Part shown: positions 7,638-15,887 of the stretch, one piece after another
Numbering within the stretch: the first letter of the stretch is position 1
Layout of the letters: each line of letters opens with the position of its first letter
Assembly: GCA_050302175.1 (NCBI GenBank)
Contig: JBNLAN010000038.1
Coordinates: 1 to 53,923, forward strand
Length of the DNA: 53,923 nucleotides
From: JBNLAN01 sp050302175
GTDB lineage: Bacteria > Pseudomonadota > Zetaproteobacteria > Mariprofundales > Mariprofundaceae
Reading direction: 5' to 3'
Program-made: the position numbers and the translations under genes
Notes under the pieces: model-generated
The model's database searches: none
What the model was told of the DNA's origin: nothing
The model's input: only the letters and a program-made list of their open reading frames with translations

Positions 7638-10213
7638 TGCAGATAGCGTTTGAGTGCAACCTTCACCGCACCGGTAATGAAAAACCAGACGATGGTATAG
7701 GCCCAGATCAGCAGCGCATATTCCCAGCCGACAGGCGTAAGAAAAATGCCGTAGACGGCCAGCAGCGTGCCGATGATCTCGGTGCCGAAGGTGGCGGAAA
7801 GCAGCAGCGGCGACGGCCACGGCCGTTGCCAGAACCAGCCGCGACTGCGGCAGATATAGAGGGTGTTGTGCCCGGCGATCACCAGTTTCAAAAACAGCAG
7901 TGTCTGGATCAGCGGTTCCGGGAAGCCCTCCTCGCGTAGCAGGAAGAAGAGCACGAAGGATGAAGTCACACCGACCAGTCCGAGCACGCTGGCGGTGGTG
8001 ATGAGGTCGGGCAGGTTCCAGCGCACCGGCGTGCTGCTTGGACGCGTATTGTCGTAAGCGATGGCGAGGATCGGGATGTCGTTCAAGAGCGCCAGTATGA
8101 TGATCATCAGCGCGGTAATCGGATAGAAATTGAAGATCAAAATGCAGAGCGTCATAAACAGGATGATGCGGATGGTCTCGGCGATGCGGAATGTGGCATA
8201 GCTCTGCATGCGCTCGAAGGTGATACGCGCCTGTAGTACCGCCTCGTGTATGACGCCAAGGCCCGGAGCGGTGAGAATGATGGCTGCCGCCGCCCGTGCC
8301 GCATCGGTGGCATTGGATACCGCGAAGCCGCAATCCGCCCGTTTCAGCGCCGGGGCATCGTTCACGCCATCGCCGGTCATGGCGACGATATGGCCGCCCT
8401 TCTGCAGGGTATCGACGATGCGGTATTTATCTTCCGGCACCACTTCGGCGAAGATATCCACCTCCTCGATCATCTCTACGATGGCCGACTCGTGGGTGTG
8501 GATGAATTCGTGCTCCAGTACCCGCGTATCGTAGAGCTCCCGGACACTCTCCATAACTTCAGCGGCAAATGTGCGTGCCTCTTTTAGCGAAGTGCGACCT
8601 TTCAGCCGTCGGTAGAAGGCGGTGGTGAGCGCCTCCGCCAGCGCCAAAAGCTCGTTGGAGGCTGCTCCCGAGAGCTGCTCCGAGCGGATAGTGCGCTGTT
8701 CCAGCCCCAGCAGGCGACCGATCTCCTTGGCGATGGCGAGATTGTCGCCGGTGACCATCTTGGTCTGCACCCCGAAATCGCGCATCTGGTCGATCACCGC
8801 CTTGGAGTCTTCGCGTGGCGGATCATAGAGCGGAATCAGGCCGAGCAGCTCCACAGGTTCGTCGCCGGCCCTGCGGCCGACAGCCAGCGTGCGGTAGCCC
8901 TTCGAGGCCAGCAGGTCGACGGCGGTATTAAGATGAGTCGCAGCTTCTTCATCGAGCTCGGCCATGCCGATCAATATCTGCGGTGCACCCTTGATGGCGA
9001 CAAATTGTTCATCGCCCTTCTCGACCATTGCCTCGGTGCGCTTCCGTATCGGATCGAAGGGGGTGAAGCCGCTGATTTGATAGCTCTGCCACTCCAACCC
9101 CGGCAGGTGCTCATCGATGTAGTGGAAGAGCGGCAGTTCGATGGGGTCGTTGTTTTCCGGTCGCGAGGCCAGCGCTGCATAGAGGAAGAGGTCTCGTTCC
9201 GTATGCTCTTTCAGCAGCACCGGATCGGCGACCTGCATCTCGTTCCTGGTCAGGGTGCCGGTTTTGTCGGAGCAGAAGATATCCACCCCCGCCAGTTCCT
9301 CAATCGCAGTGAGTTTGGAGACGATGGCTTGTCGCCGGGCGAGATTGACCGCACCGACTGCCATGGTGACAGAGAGGACGGCCGGCAGCGCTACCGGAAT
9401 GGCGGCAACGGTCAGCACCAGCGCGAAGCGGGCGATTTCCAGCAATGGTTCGTGGCGGAACAGGCTGGCCAGGATGATAAGAAGAACCAGCACGATGGTG
9501 ATCATGATCAGGAAGTTGCCGATACGAATGATCATTTTCTGGAAATGGCTGCGCGCCTCCAGTTGTGCCTTGGCGACCAGCGACACCACGCTGGAGAAGT
9601 TGGTCTGCATGCCGGTGTTGACGACAATCGCCAGCATCTCTCCCTGCTTGACGATAGTGTTGGCGTAGGCAATTTCGCCGCACTTTTTGCTGACCGGCAG
9701 CGATTCGCCGGTCAGGGCCGACTGGTCGATTAGCAGGTAATCTCCGCTCAGTAGCTGCACGTCAGCCGGTACGATGTCGCCAATCTTCAGCTTGACGATA
9801 TCGCCCGGCACCAGCTCCGTCACCGGCAGATGCCGAAAAGCACCGCTGCGCCGGACCACGGCATCACGGGCGAGTTTTTGTCTCAGAACCTTCAGCGCGT
9901 TCAGTGCCCGGTGTTCCTGGAAAAAGTCGAGGCCTCCGTTGATCAGCAGCATGATCAGGATGATGGCGAAGTCTTCCCATTTGCGGACGATCGCCGAGAG
10001 CAACGCCGCCACCTCGATCATCCACGGGATCGGACCCCAGAAGCGACGGAAGATGCGGTGCCAGAGCGGCTCTTCATGGATTCGGATTTCGTTGGGGCCG
10101 AATTTTTGCAGGCGGGCCTGCGCCTCTTCGTCGCTCAGTCCTTGTGCTTTGCCGACATTCAGCTCATCCAGCGTTTGCTGGATGTTTTGTTTGGCATAAT
10201 CGTCTGATTGCAT
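7634..10213 (-). CDS. Plasma-membrane proton-efflux P-type ATPase (P3A, PMA1-like)
   Basis: 859 residues. In order: a cytoplasmic cation-ATPase N-domain (GLSDEEAQARLQKFGPNEI), helices M1-M2, the actuator loop TGES at 168-171, IPVALP in M4 (272-277), the phosphorylation motif DKTGT with Asp316, TGDN near 488, TGDGVNDAP at 613-621, and LLNDIPILAIAYDN in the M6 region, where P3A pumps carry the proton-binding Asp. These mark a proton-exporting P3A pump of the inner membrane, which generates membrane potential or protects against acid at the cost of ATP. An extra stretch of about 70 residues (roughly 505-575) lies between TGDN and VVPEDKY. It follows the Aas-type fusion gene by 57 bases and is probably co-transcribed. 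Confidence 0.93.
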   Translation of the reverse strand: MQSDDYAKQNIQQTLDELNVGKAQGLSDEEAQARLQKFGPNEIRIHEEPLWHRIFRRFWGPIPWMIEVAALLSAIVRKWEDFAIILIMLLINGGLDFFQEHRALNALKVLRQKLARDAVVRRSGAFRHLPVTELVPGDIVKLKIGDIVPADVQLLSGDYLLIDQSALTGESLPVSKKCGEIAYANTIVKQGEMLAIVVNTGMQTNFSSVVSLVAKAQLEARSHFQKMIIRIGNFLIMITIVLVLLIILASLFRHEPLLEIARFALVLTVAAIPVALPAVLSVTMAVGAVNLARRQAIVSKLTAIEELAGVDIFCSDKTGTLTRNEMQVADPVLLKEHTERDLFLYAALASRPENNDPIELPLFHYIDEHLPGLEWQSYQISGFTPFDPIRKRTEAMVEKGDEQFVAIKGAPQILIGMAELDEEAATHLNTAVDLLASKGYRTLAVGRRAGDEPVELLGLIPLYDPPREDSKAVIDQMRDFGVQTKMVTGDNLAIAKEIGRLLGLEQRTIRSEQLSGAASNELLALAEALTTAFYRRLKGRTSLKEARTFAAEVMESVRELYDTRVLEHEFIHTHESAIVEMIEEVDIFAEVVPEDKYRIVDTLQKGGHIVAMTGDGVNDAPALKRADCGFAVSNATDAARAAAAIILTAPGLGVIHEAVLQARITFERMQSYATFRIAETIRIILFMTLCILIFNFYPITALMIIILALLNDIPILAIAYDNTRPSSTPVRWNLPDLITTASVLGLVGVTSSFVLFFLLREEGFPEPLIQTLLFLKLVIAGHNTLYICRSRGWFWQRPWPSPLLLSATFGTEIIGTLLAVYGIFLTPVGWEYALLIWAYTIVWFFITGAVKVALKRYLH

Positions 10214-10270
10214 AGTTTCCAGTATAGGCGATGTCGATGTTTGTGGTGACCGGCCTCCGTCGCCCGGCGA

Positions 10271-13200
10271 TCAGGATTCGGGGGAGGTATCCACTTCGAG
10301 TGCGACAACCCTGGCCGAGTTGAAATCCTTTTTGCCCGAACCGAGTTTCGGGATTTCGGGCACGGCGATGATCTGTGCCGGCAACAGCAGGTTGTTGCTG
10401 ATCTTTTCACGAAGTTGTGCCTGCGCCGAGGCCGCATCAATGTCGCCTGCGAGCAGCAGCACGATCTTTTCGCCTTTTTTGGCATCGGGCAGGTTGACCG
10501 CCACGAATTCAGCCGTATCGCCGAGGATGCGCCCGATCTCCTCCTCCACAGCGCCGAGCGACACCATCTCGCCGCCGACTTTGGCAAAGCGACTGTAGCG
10601 GTCAACGATGGTTAAAAAGCCGTCGGTATCCAGCCGACCCTTGTCGCCGCTTTTGTACCAGCGCTCGCCGTCGATCTCGACAATGGCATCGGCGGTTTTT
10701 TCGGGATCGTTCAGATAGCCTTTCATCAGCTGGTTGCCGCCGATCAGGATTAATCCCTCTTCACCGACTGGCAGTGCTTCCAGCGTCGAGGGGTCGACAA
10801 TACGGAAAGCCGAACCGGGCAAAGGCATGCCGACCGTACCCGGCTTTTGCCCCTGCTGTACCTTCCATTCGCGGGGGATCAGGCGATCGGGGATATTCAC
10901 CGATGCGACCGGGCTGGTTTCGGTGGCGCCGTAGCCTTCGACGATATCCTTGCCGAAACGCTCCTTGAAACCTTTGCGTATCGCATCGGGGAGCTTTTCC
11001 GCTCCGGCGATCACCAGCCGCAGCGAATCGAACATCAGCGGAAGAATGCGGCGGTTGGCGGTATAGAGGCGCAGGAAGGTGGCGGTGCCGCAGAGAATGG
11101 TGGCTTTGTAGCGCGCCGTCAGGACTCCGATGCCGGGGCCATCGGTGGGATCGGGGTGGGCCACGATCGGGAACCCCTCGACCAGCGGCAGCAGCGTGGT
11201 CACAGTGATGCCGAAGGCGTGGAAAAGCGGCAGGGTGCCGAGAATGACGTCGTTCTCCTGCAGATCGAGAATATTGGAAATCTGCTTGATATTGCCGACC
11301 AGATTCTTGTGGCTCAGCTCCACCCCTTTAGGGGTGCCTTCGCTGCCGCTGCTAAACAGAATCGTTGCCGTGCTGTCGGTATCCACACTACGCACCCAGA
11401 GTGCGGTCAGCAGCCAGACAGGCAGCCAGCGTGCCATGAGATAATGCAACAGGCGCGCAGGTTTCGAGATCTGCTTGCCGATATCCTCCAGATAGATGAC
11501 GTCGAGCCCATTTAGCATTACTTCTGTATCGAAGCCTTTGCCGGTGAGTTTGCTGGCGAACTTGCGTGAGGCGACCACACTTTTGATGCCGGCGGCTTCG
11601 ATACCGGCGCGCAAGGCTTGCGGTTGAGCGGTGTAATTCAGGTTGACCACGGTTTTGCCGAGCATCAGCACGGCAATATTGGAGAGCCCGCCTGCGCTGC
11701 TGGCAGGAACCAGTAGCCCGATATTCTGTCCATGCAGGCGCGGGGCGAGTGCTCGGCGGAACAGGGCGGCGGCGGTCAGGAAACGGTAGCCGGAGAGCTC
11801 CATGCCGGTGGAGTCGGCTGCGAGCAGGTGATTGCCTGTGCGCGTGGCAGCTTGCACCACGGCGGTCGGGATGTCAGGCAGGGTGTCGCTGTATTCGCGC
11901 CAGGCGAGGATCGATAACTCGGCCACCGCCTGTTTGACACTTGCCGTGGTGGCCTCGGCGGGGGTGAGTGCCGGGCCGAAGGCGACAGTGACATCGCGGG
12001 CCGGGCGGTTGATTAGCTTGTTGAATTTAGAGGCGCGCGAGAAGGCCGTTCCCCACAGTCCGCGCAGGTAGAACGGCACCACACGCACATTATCGGAAGC
12101 ATCGGCCAGCGCCCGCTCGAAACCTTTCTTGAATTCGCCGAGATGACCGTTACGGGTGATCATGCCTTCCGGAAACAGTGCCACGCATTCGTCCGCATTC
12201 AGTGCGTCGCTGATACTGGCGATCGCCTCCTTGCTGGAGCCGGAAGAGACGGGAATGATGTTGAAAAAGTCGAGGAACCACTTCAGGAACCATTTCTCAT
12301 AGATGCTGCGCTCCATCACGAAGCGGATACGGCGCGGACTTGCCATTTGCAGCACCGCCCAGTCCAGCCAGCTGGCATGGTTGCCGAGCAGCAGCACCCC
12401 GCCTTCTGCCGGCAGGTGTTTGAGCCCCAGTACCTGTAGCCGGTAGCGCTGTTGCACCAGTAGCGAGATCAGGAAACGCACCAGCGATTGGGGGAGCTGG
12501 CCTACAGTATAAATGGCTCCGATCAGTGCCAGCAGGGAAAAGAGCAGGATCACACCATGGCCGCCGATGCCAGAGAGGGCGGCAAGCGTGGTAATGGCGA
12601 GTGCGGTCAGCATACCGAGGCTCTGTACCCAGTTGTTGCCTGCCAGGATGGTGCCAAGCTGCTTGGGATTGCTGTGGAACTGGATCAGTGCGTTCAGCGG
12701 CACGATGAAGAGGCCGCCGCAGATGCCGAAAATCAGTGATAACGATGCCAGTGTGACGATGTCGGTGGCATTCCCCAGCCCCCAGACGCTTAAAGCGATA
12801 CCGAAGGCACCAACGGGCACAACGCCTGTTTCGATGTAGTGGCGAGAAATTCGGCCGGAGAGCATTGAGCCAATGAAGATGCCGATGCCGGAGGCTGCCA
12901 GAATGGCACTGATGCTGCCGGTGTTGCTGATGCCCGCAGCGCTTTTGGCATAAGAGGGGAAGGAGGCGGCAACGGCCTGCGATAGTCCCCAAAATACCGT
13001 CAGCCCCACAATGCTGAGCTGGATGCTCCGGTTGCTACGCAAAAGCTTCAGATTGCCTGCCAGGCTTTTCAGGCGCATATAGTTGCCGTACTCGAATTTG
13101 CTGTCGGTTTTGTCGGTCAGCTTCGGCAGCCGCAACGCCAACAGAAACTCGATCGCCGAGGCGAGGATTAAAAGCAGCGACAACGGTGCTATTTCCAGCA

Positions 13201-13735
13201 GGATAGGGCCGGGTTGGTAATGAGCGGCCGGGTTAGAAGGGCGGGCCAGCATCGCCTCGAACATCAGTGAGAAGAGCAGCATGCCGGAGAGGATTGCGGT
13301 GATGGTGATGGCCTGCACAAGGCCGTTGGCGCGGCCGAGCTCCTCGCTGCCGACCAGTTCCTTGATGTAACCGTATTTGGCGGGTGAGTAGATCGCACTC
13401 TGTATACTGAGCAGCAGCGTCATGGCGAAGGCGGCGAGAAACCAGCCCATGAAATAGGCGACAGCCATCAGCGAGGTGATGACAACGGCGGAGAGTGCCC
13501 CGTAACGGATGATACTGTTTTTGGGGAATTTGTCGGCTAGAAAGCCGGAGGGAGAGAAGAGCAGGACAAACGGCAGAATGATCAGTGCATTGACTATAGC
13601 GATCAGCACGATCTGTTCTGGCCCGTCGTAGCATTTGAATATGGTGTTCTGCATCAGGATTTTGTGGCCGAGGTCGGTAAAGGCATTCAGGAATACGATG
13701 AACAGGAAAACGCTGAAGTGACTAAAAATTTGCAT
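10271..13735 (-). CDS. LplT-PlsC-Aas fusion: lysophospholipid flippase / acyltransferase / acyl-ACP synthetase
   Basis: About 1154 residues in three parts. Residues 1-410 are a 12-helix MFS transporter like LplT. Residues 430-620 are a PlsC acyltransferase with NHASWLD (458-464) and FPEG (527-530). Residues 640-1150 are an AMP-binding acyl-ACP synthetase with SSGSEGTPKG (801-810), GYGATETSP and KSGDKGRLDTDGFL. Together they should flip lysophospholipids inward and re-acylate them, as LplT plus Aas do in Escherichia coli. Here all steps sit on one chain. The ATG at 13735 has AAGGA about eight bases upstream; a GTG at 13753 is possible but less well supported. The divergent leader element of the EamA gene lies immediately upstream. 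Confidence 0.93.
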   Translation of the reverse strand: MQIFSHFSVFLFIVFLNAFTDLGHKILMQNTIFKCYDGPEQIVLIAIVNALIILPFVLLFSPSGFLADKFPKNSIIRYGALSAVVITSLMAVAYFMGWFLAAFAMTLLLSIQSAIYSPAKYGYIKELVGSEELGRANGLVQAITITAILSGMLLFSLMFEAMLARPSNPAAHYQPGPILLEIAPLSLLLILASAIEFLLALRLPKLTDKTDSKFEYGNYMRLKSLAGNLKLLRSNRSIQLSIVGLTVFWGLSQAVAASFPSYAKSAAGISNTGSISAILAASGIGIFIGSMLSGRISRHYIETGVVPVGAFGIALSVWGLGNATDIVTLASLSLIFGICGGLFIVPLNALIQFHSNPKQLGTILAGNNWVQSLGMLTALAITTLAALSGIGGHGVILLFSLLALIGAIYTVGQLPQSLVRFLISLLVQQRYRLQVLGLKHLPAEGGVLLLGNHASWLDWAVLQMASPRRIRFVMERSIYEKWFLKWFLDFFNIIPVSSGSSKEAIASISDALNADECVALFPEGMITRNGHLGEFKKGFERALADASDNVRVVPFYLRGLWGTAFSRASKFNKLINRPARDVTVAFGPALTPAEATTASVKQAVAELSILAWREYSDTLPDIPTAVVQAATRTGNHLLAADSTGMELSGYRFLTAAALFRRALAPRLHGQNIGLLVPASSAGGLSNIAVLMLGKTVVNLNYTAQPQALRAGIEAAGIKSVVASRKFASKLTGKGFDTEVMLNGLDVIYLEDIGKQISKPARLLHYLMARWLPVWLLTALWVRSVDTDSTATILFSSGSEGTPKGVELSHKNLVGNIKQISNILDLQENDVILGTLPLFHAFGITVTTLLPLVEGFPIVAHPDPTDGPGIGVLTARYKATILCGTATFLRLYTANRRILPLMFDSLRLVIAGAEKLPDAIRKGFKERFGKDIVEGYGATETSPVASVNIPDRLIPREWKVQQGQKPGTVGMPLPGSAFRIVDPSTLEALPVGEEGLILIGGNQLMKGYLNDPEKTADAIVEIDGERWYKSGDKGRLDTDGFLTIVDRYSRFAKVGGEMVSLGAVEEEIGRILGDTAEFVAVNLPDAKKGEKIVLLLAGDIDAASAQAQLREKISNNLLLPAQIIAVPEIPKLGSGKKDFNSARVVALEVDTSPES

Positions 13736-13842
13736 GGGTCCGATCCTTGGCACCTTATTAAGTAGGCTGTTGATGCTGCATCGTAGAGGATGCGGGAAGA
13801 AGCCTCAATTGTGGCGAGGCTGCACAGCTGTGCACGGCAATG

Positions 13843-13870
13843 TTGACATGCAGGTATCCCGGCGCATGAT
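13843..13870 (+). promoter_or_regulatory. Candidate sigma-70 promoter of the first EamA leader
   Basis: TTGACA (13843-13848), a 16-base spacer and CATGAT (13865-13870). The same layout, with TGGACA and an identical CATGATTCGC, occurs before the second EamA gene at 39262-39289. A start near 13877 would put the leader ATG at 13878 almost at the 5' end of the RNA. Confidence 0.55.
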
Positions 13871-13964
13871 TCGCGCCATGAATTCGCACTACGCACTGAT
13901 CAAGGTCGTGACCATCGGCTGGCTTGTCGCCCGCCGAATGACCCCGTGCGCCGTGAGGTTCTGA
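13866..13964 (+). CDS. Candidate leader peptide upstream of EamA transporter (element A)
   Basis: A 32-codon frame starting MIRAMNSHYALIKVV, or 28 codons from the second ATG at 13878. It ends in a stop at 13962-13964, followed by an intrinsic terminator before the transporter. The later part contains GWLVARR, then TPCAVRF. It shares an ordered set of residues with the leader at 39285-39395: MIR, MN, HY, K, WL.A, C.V. No single amino acid dominates, unlike classical attenuators. Reading as coding is supported by the repeated arrangement rather than by a Shine-Dalgarno, which is absent. Translation from 13878 would be leaderless if the promoter call is right. Confidence 0.5.
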   Translation: MIRAMNSHYALIKVVTIGWLVARRMTPCAVRF

Positions 13965-13996
13965 TCAGTAATAACTGAATATTAGTCACCGAACAT

Positions 13997-14038
13997 AACG
14001 GCCACGGGTTCCCAGCGAATCCGTGGCCGTTTTCGTTT
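13997..14038 (+). terminator. Terminator/attenuator ahead of EamA gene
   Basis: AACGGCCACGG (13997-14007) pairs with CCGTGGCCGTT (14021-14031), an 11-bp stem with a 13-base loop, followed by a T-rich tract to 14038. It lies after the leader stop and only about 24 bases before the transporter ATG, so termination here would block the gene. CCCGTG inside the leader (13943-13948) can pair with CACGGG (14003-14008) as an alternative structure. Confidence 0.75.
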
Positions 14039-14061
14039 CGGTCGAGAAAAAGGAGAGTGAG

Positions 14062-14955
14062 ATGTCCGTACCGATGGCGTATGTGGCTGTAATTTTAATC
14101 TGGAGCACGACTCCGCTTGCCGTGTACTGGAGTAGTGTCGAGGCTGGTTTTATCTTCGGCGCGACCAGCCGCATGCTGATCGGTGCCGTGCTGGCGACAA
14201 TGGCTGTCGCCCTGCTTGGATCCGGCCTGAAATGGCATCGTCGTGCTGTCATCGCCTACCTGCTAAGCGGTTTCGGCTTCTTTGCCGGCATGATGATGGT
14301 TTACTGGGCAGCGCAATACGTTCCCACCGGCTGGATATCGCTGATCTACGGTCTGATGCCGATCATCACGGCAGTCATGGCGCATATCTGGCTGGAGGGC
14401 GAAGTGCTTTCGGCTCACCGCATCATCGGCATGCTGATCGGTGTCTCGGGGCTCGCCGTCATCTTTGGCAACGGCATTATGCTCAGCGTCGAAACTGCGC
14501 TCGGTATTGCGGGCGTGTTGATTTCGGCCTCGATCCATGCCGGGGTGAGCGTTGCCATCAAGCGGCTCGATCTCGATCTGTCGGCCATCTCGATGACCAG
14601 CGGCGGGCTGCTCTTTGCCGCCCCGCTCTATCTCCTGGCGCTCTATCTGTCGCCGGCACCATTACCGGTGCACCTCGAGCCGAAGACGCTGGCGGCCATC
14701 GGCTATCTGTCGCTGTTCGGTTCCGTGTTCGGCTTCGCGCTCTACTACTACGTGCTCAAGAACGTGGAGGCGACGCGGACGGCTCTGATCACACTGATCT
14801 CGCCGGTGCTGGCATTGACGTTCGGCAACATGTTCAACGGCGAAGCCATCACGCCGATGATCATTGCCGGGGCATTGCTGATCCTGTCCGGGCTGGCGCT
14901 GTTCGAGGTGGGGGGACGTTTTGAGTGGTTACGCATGCTCTTTCAGCGTACGTGA
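14062..14955 (+). CDS. EamA/DMT-family transporter
   Basis: 297 residues forming two EamA domains (about ten helices). N-terminal MSVPMAYVAVILIWSTTPLAVYWS is typical, and the first domain ends in ISLIYGLMPIITAVMAHIWL and EVLSAHRIIGMLIGVSGLAVIFG. The second repeat contains ALYYYVLKNVEATRTALITLISPVLAL. DMT proteins of this kind export amino acids or other metabolites across the inner membrane. The start at 14062 follows AAGGAG; an upstream in-frame ATG at 14023 lies inside the terminator hairpin and is unlikely. The leader peptide plus terminator suggest control by transcription attenuation. A bidirectional-looking terminator follows. Confidence 0.88.
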   Translation: MSVPMAYVAVILIWSTTPLAVYWSSVEAGFIFGATSRMLIGAVLATMAVALLGSGLKWHRRAVIAYLLSGFGFFAGMMMVYWAAQYVPTGWISLIYGLMPIITAVMAHIWLEGEVLSAHRIIGMLIGVSGLAVIFGNGIMLSVETALGIAGVLISASIHAGVSVAIKRLDLDLSAISMTSGGLLFAAPLYLLALYLSPAPLPVHLEPKTLAAIGYLSLFGSVFGFALYYYVLKNVEATRTALITLISPVLALTFGNMFNGEAITPMIIAGALLILSGLALFEVGGRFEWLRMLFQRT

Positions 14956-14964
14956 GTCTTGTTA

Positions 14965-15003
14965 GCAAAGACCCCGCCATTTCGGCGGGGTCTTTGCGTT
15001 TAT
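14965..15003 (+). terminator. Intrinsic terminator (copy 1 of a duplicated hairpin)
   Basis: GCAAAGACCCCGCC (14965-14978) and GGCGGGGTCTTTGC (14985-14998) form a perfect 14-bp stem with loop ATTTCG, followed by GTTTAT. The hairpin and the next 30 or so bases resemble 21184-21250, which also precede the 3' end of a minus-strand regulator gene. Confidence 0.9.
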
Positions 15004-15148
15004 ATCTCGAGCAATTGGATGTGATAAACGGGAAGCAGGGCGAGGAAGCGTAGAGCGCGATGCGAGAAGTAGTCAGCGTGCTGGCACCGTTGGAACACAT
15101 GCCTCCGAGGATGAAGATTGTCTATTCTGCTGTGGCTTCAATCGCTGT

Positions 15149-15751
15149 TCAGGCGATGATCCCTTTAAGTAGCGATTCCGTCGAGTCGAGCATGAGCGTG
15201 TCGAGATTATTGGGGCGTGAGAGCCATGATTGGATGAAAATTCCGTCCATGCCGCCGACAAGAAGGTATGCGATTGCCTCCGCGTTGGTACCCGCCCTGA
15301 AGGCTCCCCGGGCTATGCCCTGTTCGATGATAGTGATGATCATGGCCCTGTATTCATCGTACATGGCAGCAAGATCCTCGGCGTAGTCGTTGCGCATTCC
15401 GTGCACGCTGGCAGCAGCCCAGAAGTCGAGAAACAGTGGCACAAATTCACGATGCTGGATGGCGACCTCGGCCCACGTGGCTGCGATTCGTCTGATTTGC
15501 TCGATCTCATCTTCAACGTCGCCGATGGCCTCCTGCATCATTTCGCCTGTCATTTTCCCGAACCAGCGGAATACCGCGCCGAACAGCGCTTCCTTGTTTT
15601 TGAAGTAGATATAGAGCATTCCCTTGCTTACGCCAGCCCGCTCGGCGATCTCATCCATGGTGGTGTTCTGGTAGCCGCGCTCGGCAAAGACCACAATGGC
15701 AGTCTCCAGCAGTTCTGCCTGCCTCTGTTCCTTGTCTACCCGCTTTGCCAT
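15149..15751 (-). CDS. TetR/AcrR-family transcriptional repressor
   Basis: 200 residues. The N-terminal helix-turn-helix is clear: RQAELLETAIVVFAERGYQNTTMDEIAERAGVSKGMLYIYFKNKEALF (residues about 9-58). The C-terminal half is a helical ligand and dimerisation domain with LFLDFWAAA and AYLLVGGMDGI. It is divergent from the LolA-like gene, with a palindromic operator between them (15771-15788), and so very probably represses the module at 15888-21168 and itself. The ligand is unknown; TetR proteins beside envelope export systems often sense lipids, fatty acids or drugs. Confidence 0.93.
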   Translation of the reverse strand: MAKRVDKEQRQAELLETAIVVFAERGYQNTTMDEIAERAGVSKGMLYIYFKNKEALFGAVFRWFGKMTGEMMQEAIGDVEDEIEQIRRIAATWAEVAIQHREFVPLFLDFWAAASVHGMRNDYAEDLAAMYDEYRAMIITIIEQGIARGAFRAGTNAEAIAYLLVGGMDGIFIQSWLSRPNNLDTLMLDSTESLLKGIIA

Positions 15752-15770
15752 AGTTGCTCCGTTTTTTTGT

Positions 15771-15788
15771 TGACTGACCAGTCAGTCA
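15771..15788. promoter_or_regulatory. TetR operator palindrome
   Basis: TGACTGACCAGTCAGTCA: two 8-base arms in perfect inverted repeat around CA. It lies 19 bases upstream of the tetR start and about 100 bases upstream of the LolA-like gene. TTGACT at 15770-15775, a possible -35 box for the rightward promoter, overlaps the left arm, so binding should block transcription. Confidence 0.85.
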
Positions 15789-15887
15789 TTGATAAGGTAA
15801 TGCAAATTCTTGCTTTCGTACAGTCTCAACTATAGTAGACCTAAGGCATTTGGCGAAGCGGTAGGGGTATATCACATGGAGGCACAA

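Noticed and set aside
13743..13865. Longer form of the leader frame from 13734 (76 codons)
   Set aside because: Its upstream part overlaps the divergent gene start and is not shared with the second leader; only the part from MIR onward is similar.
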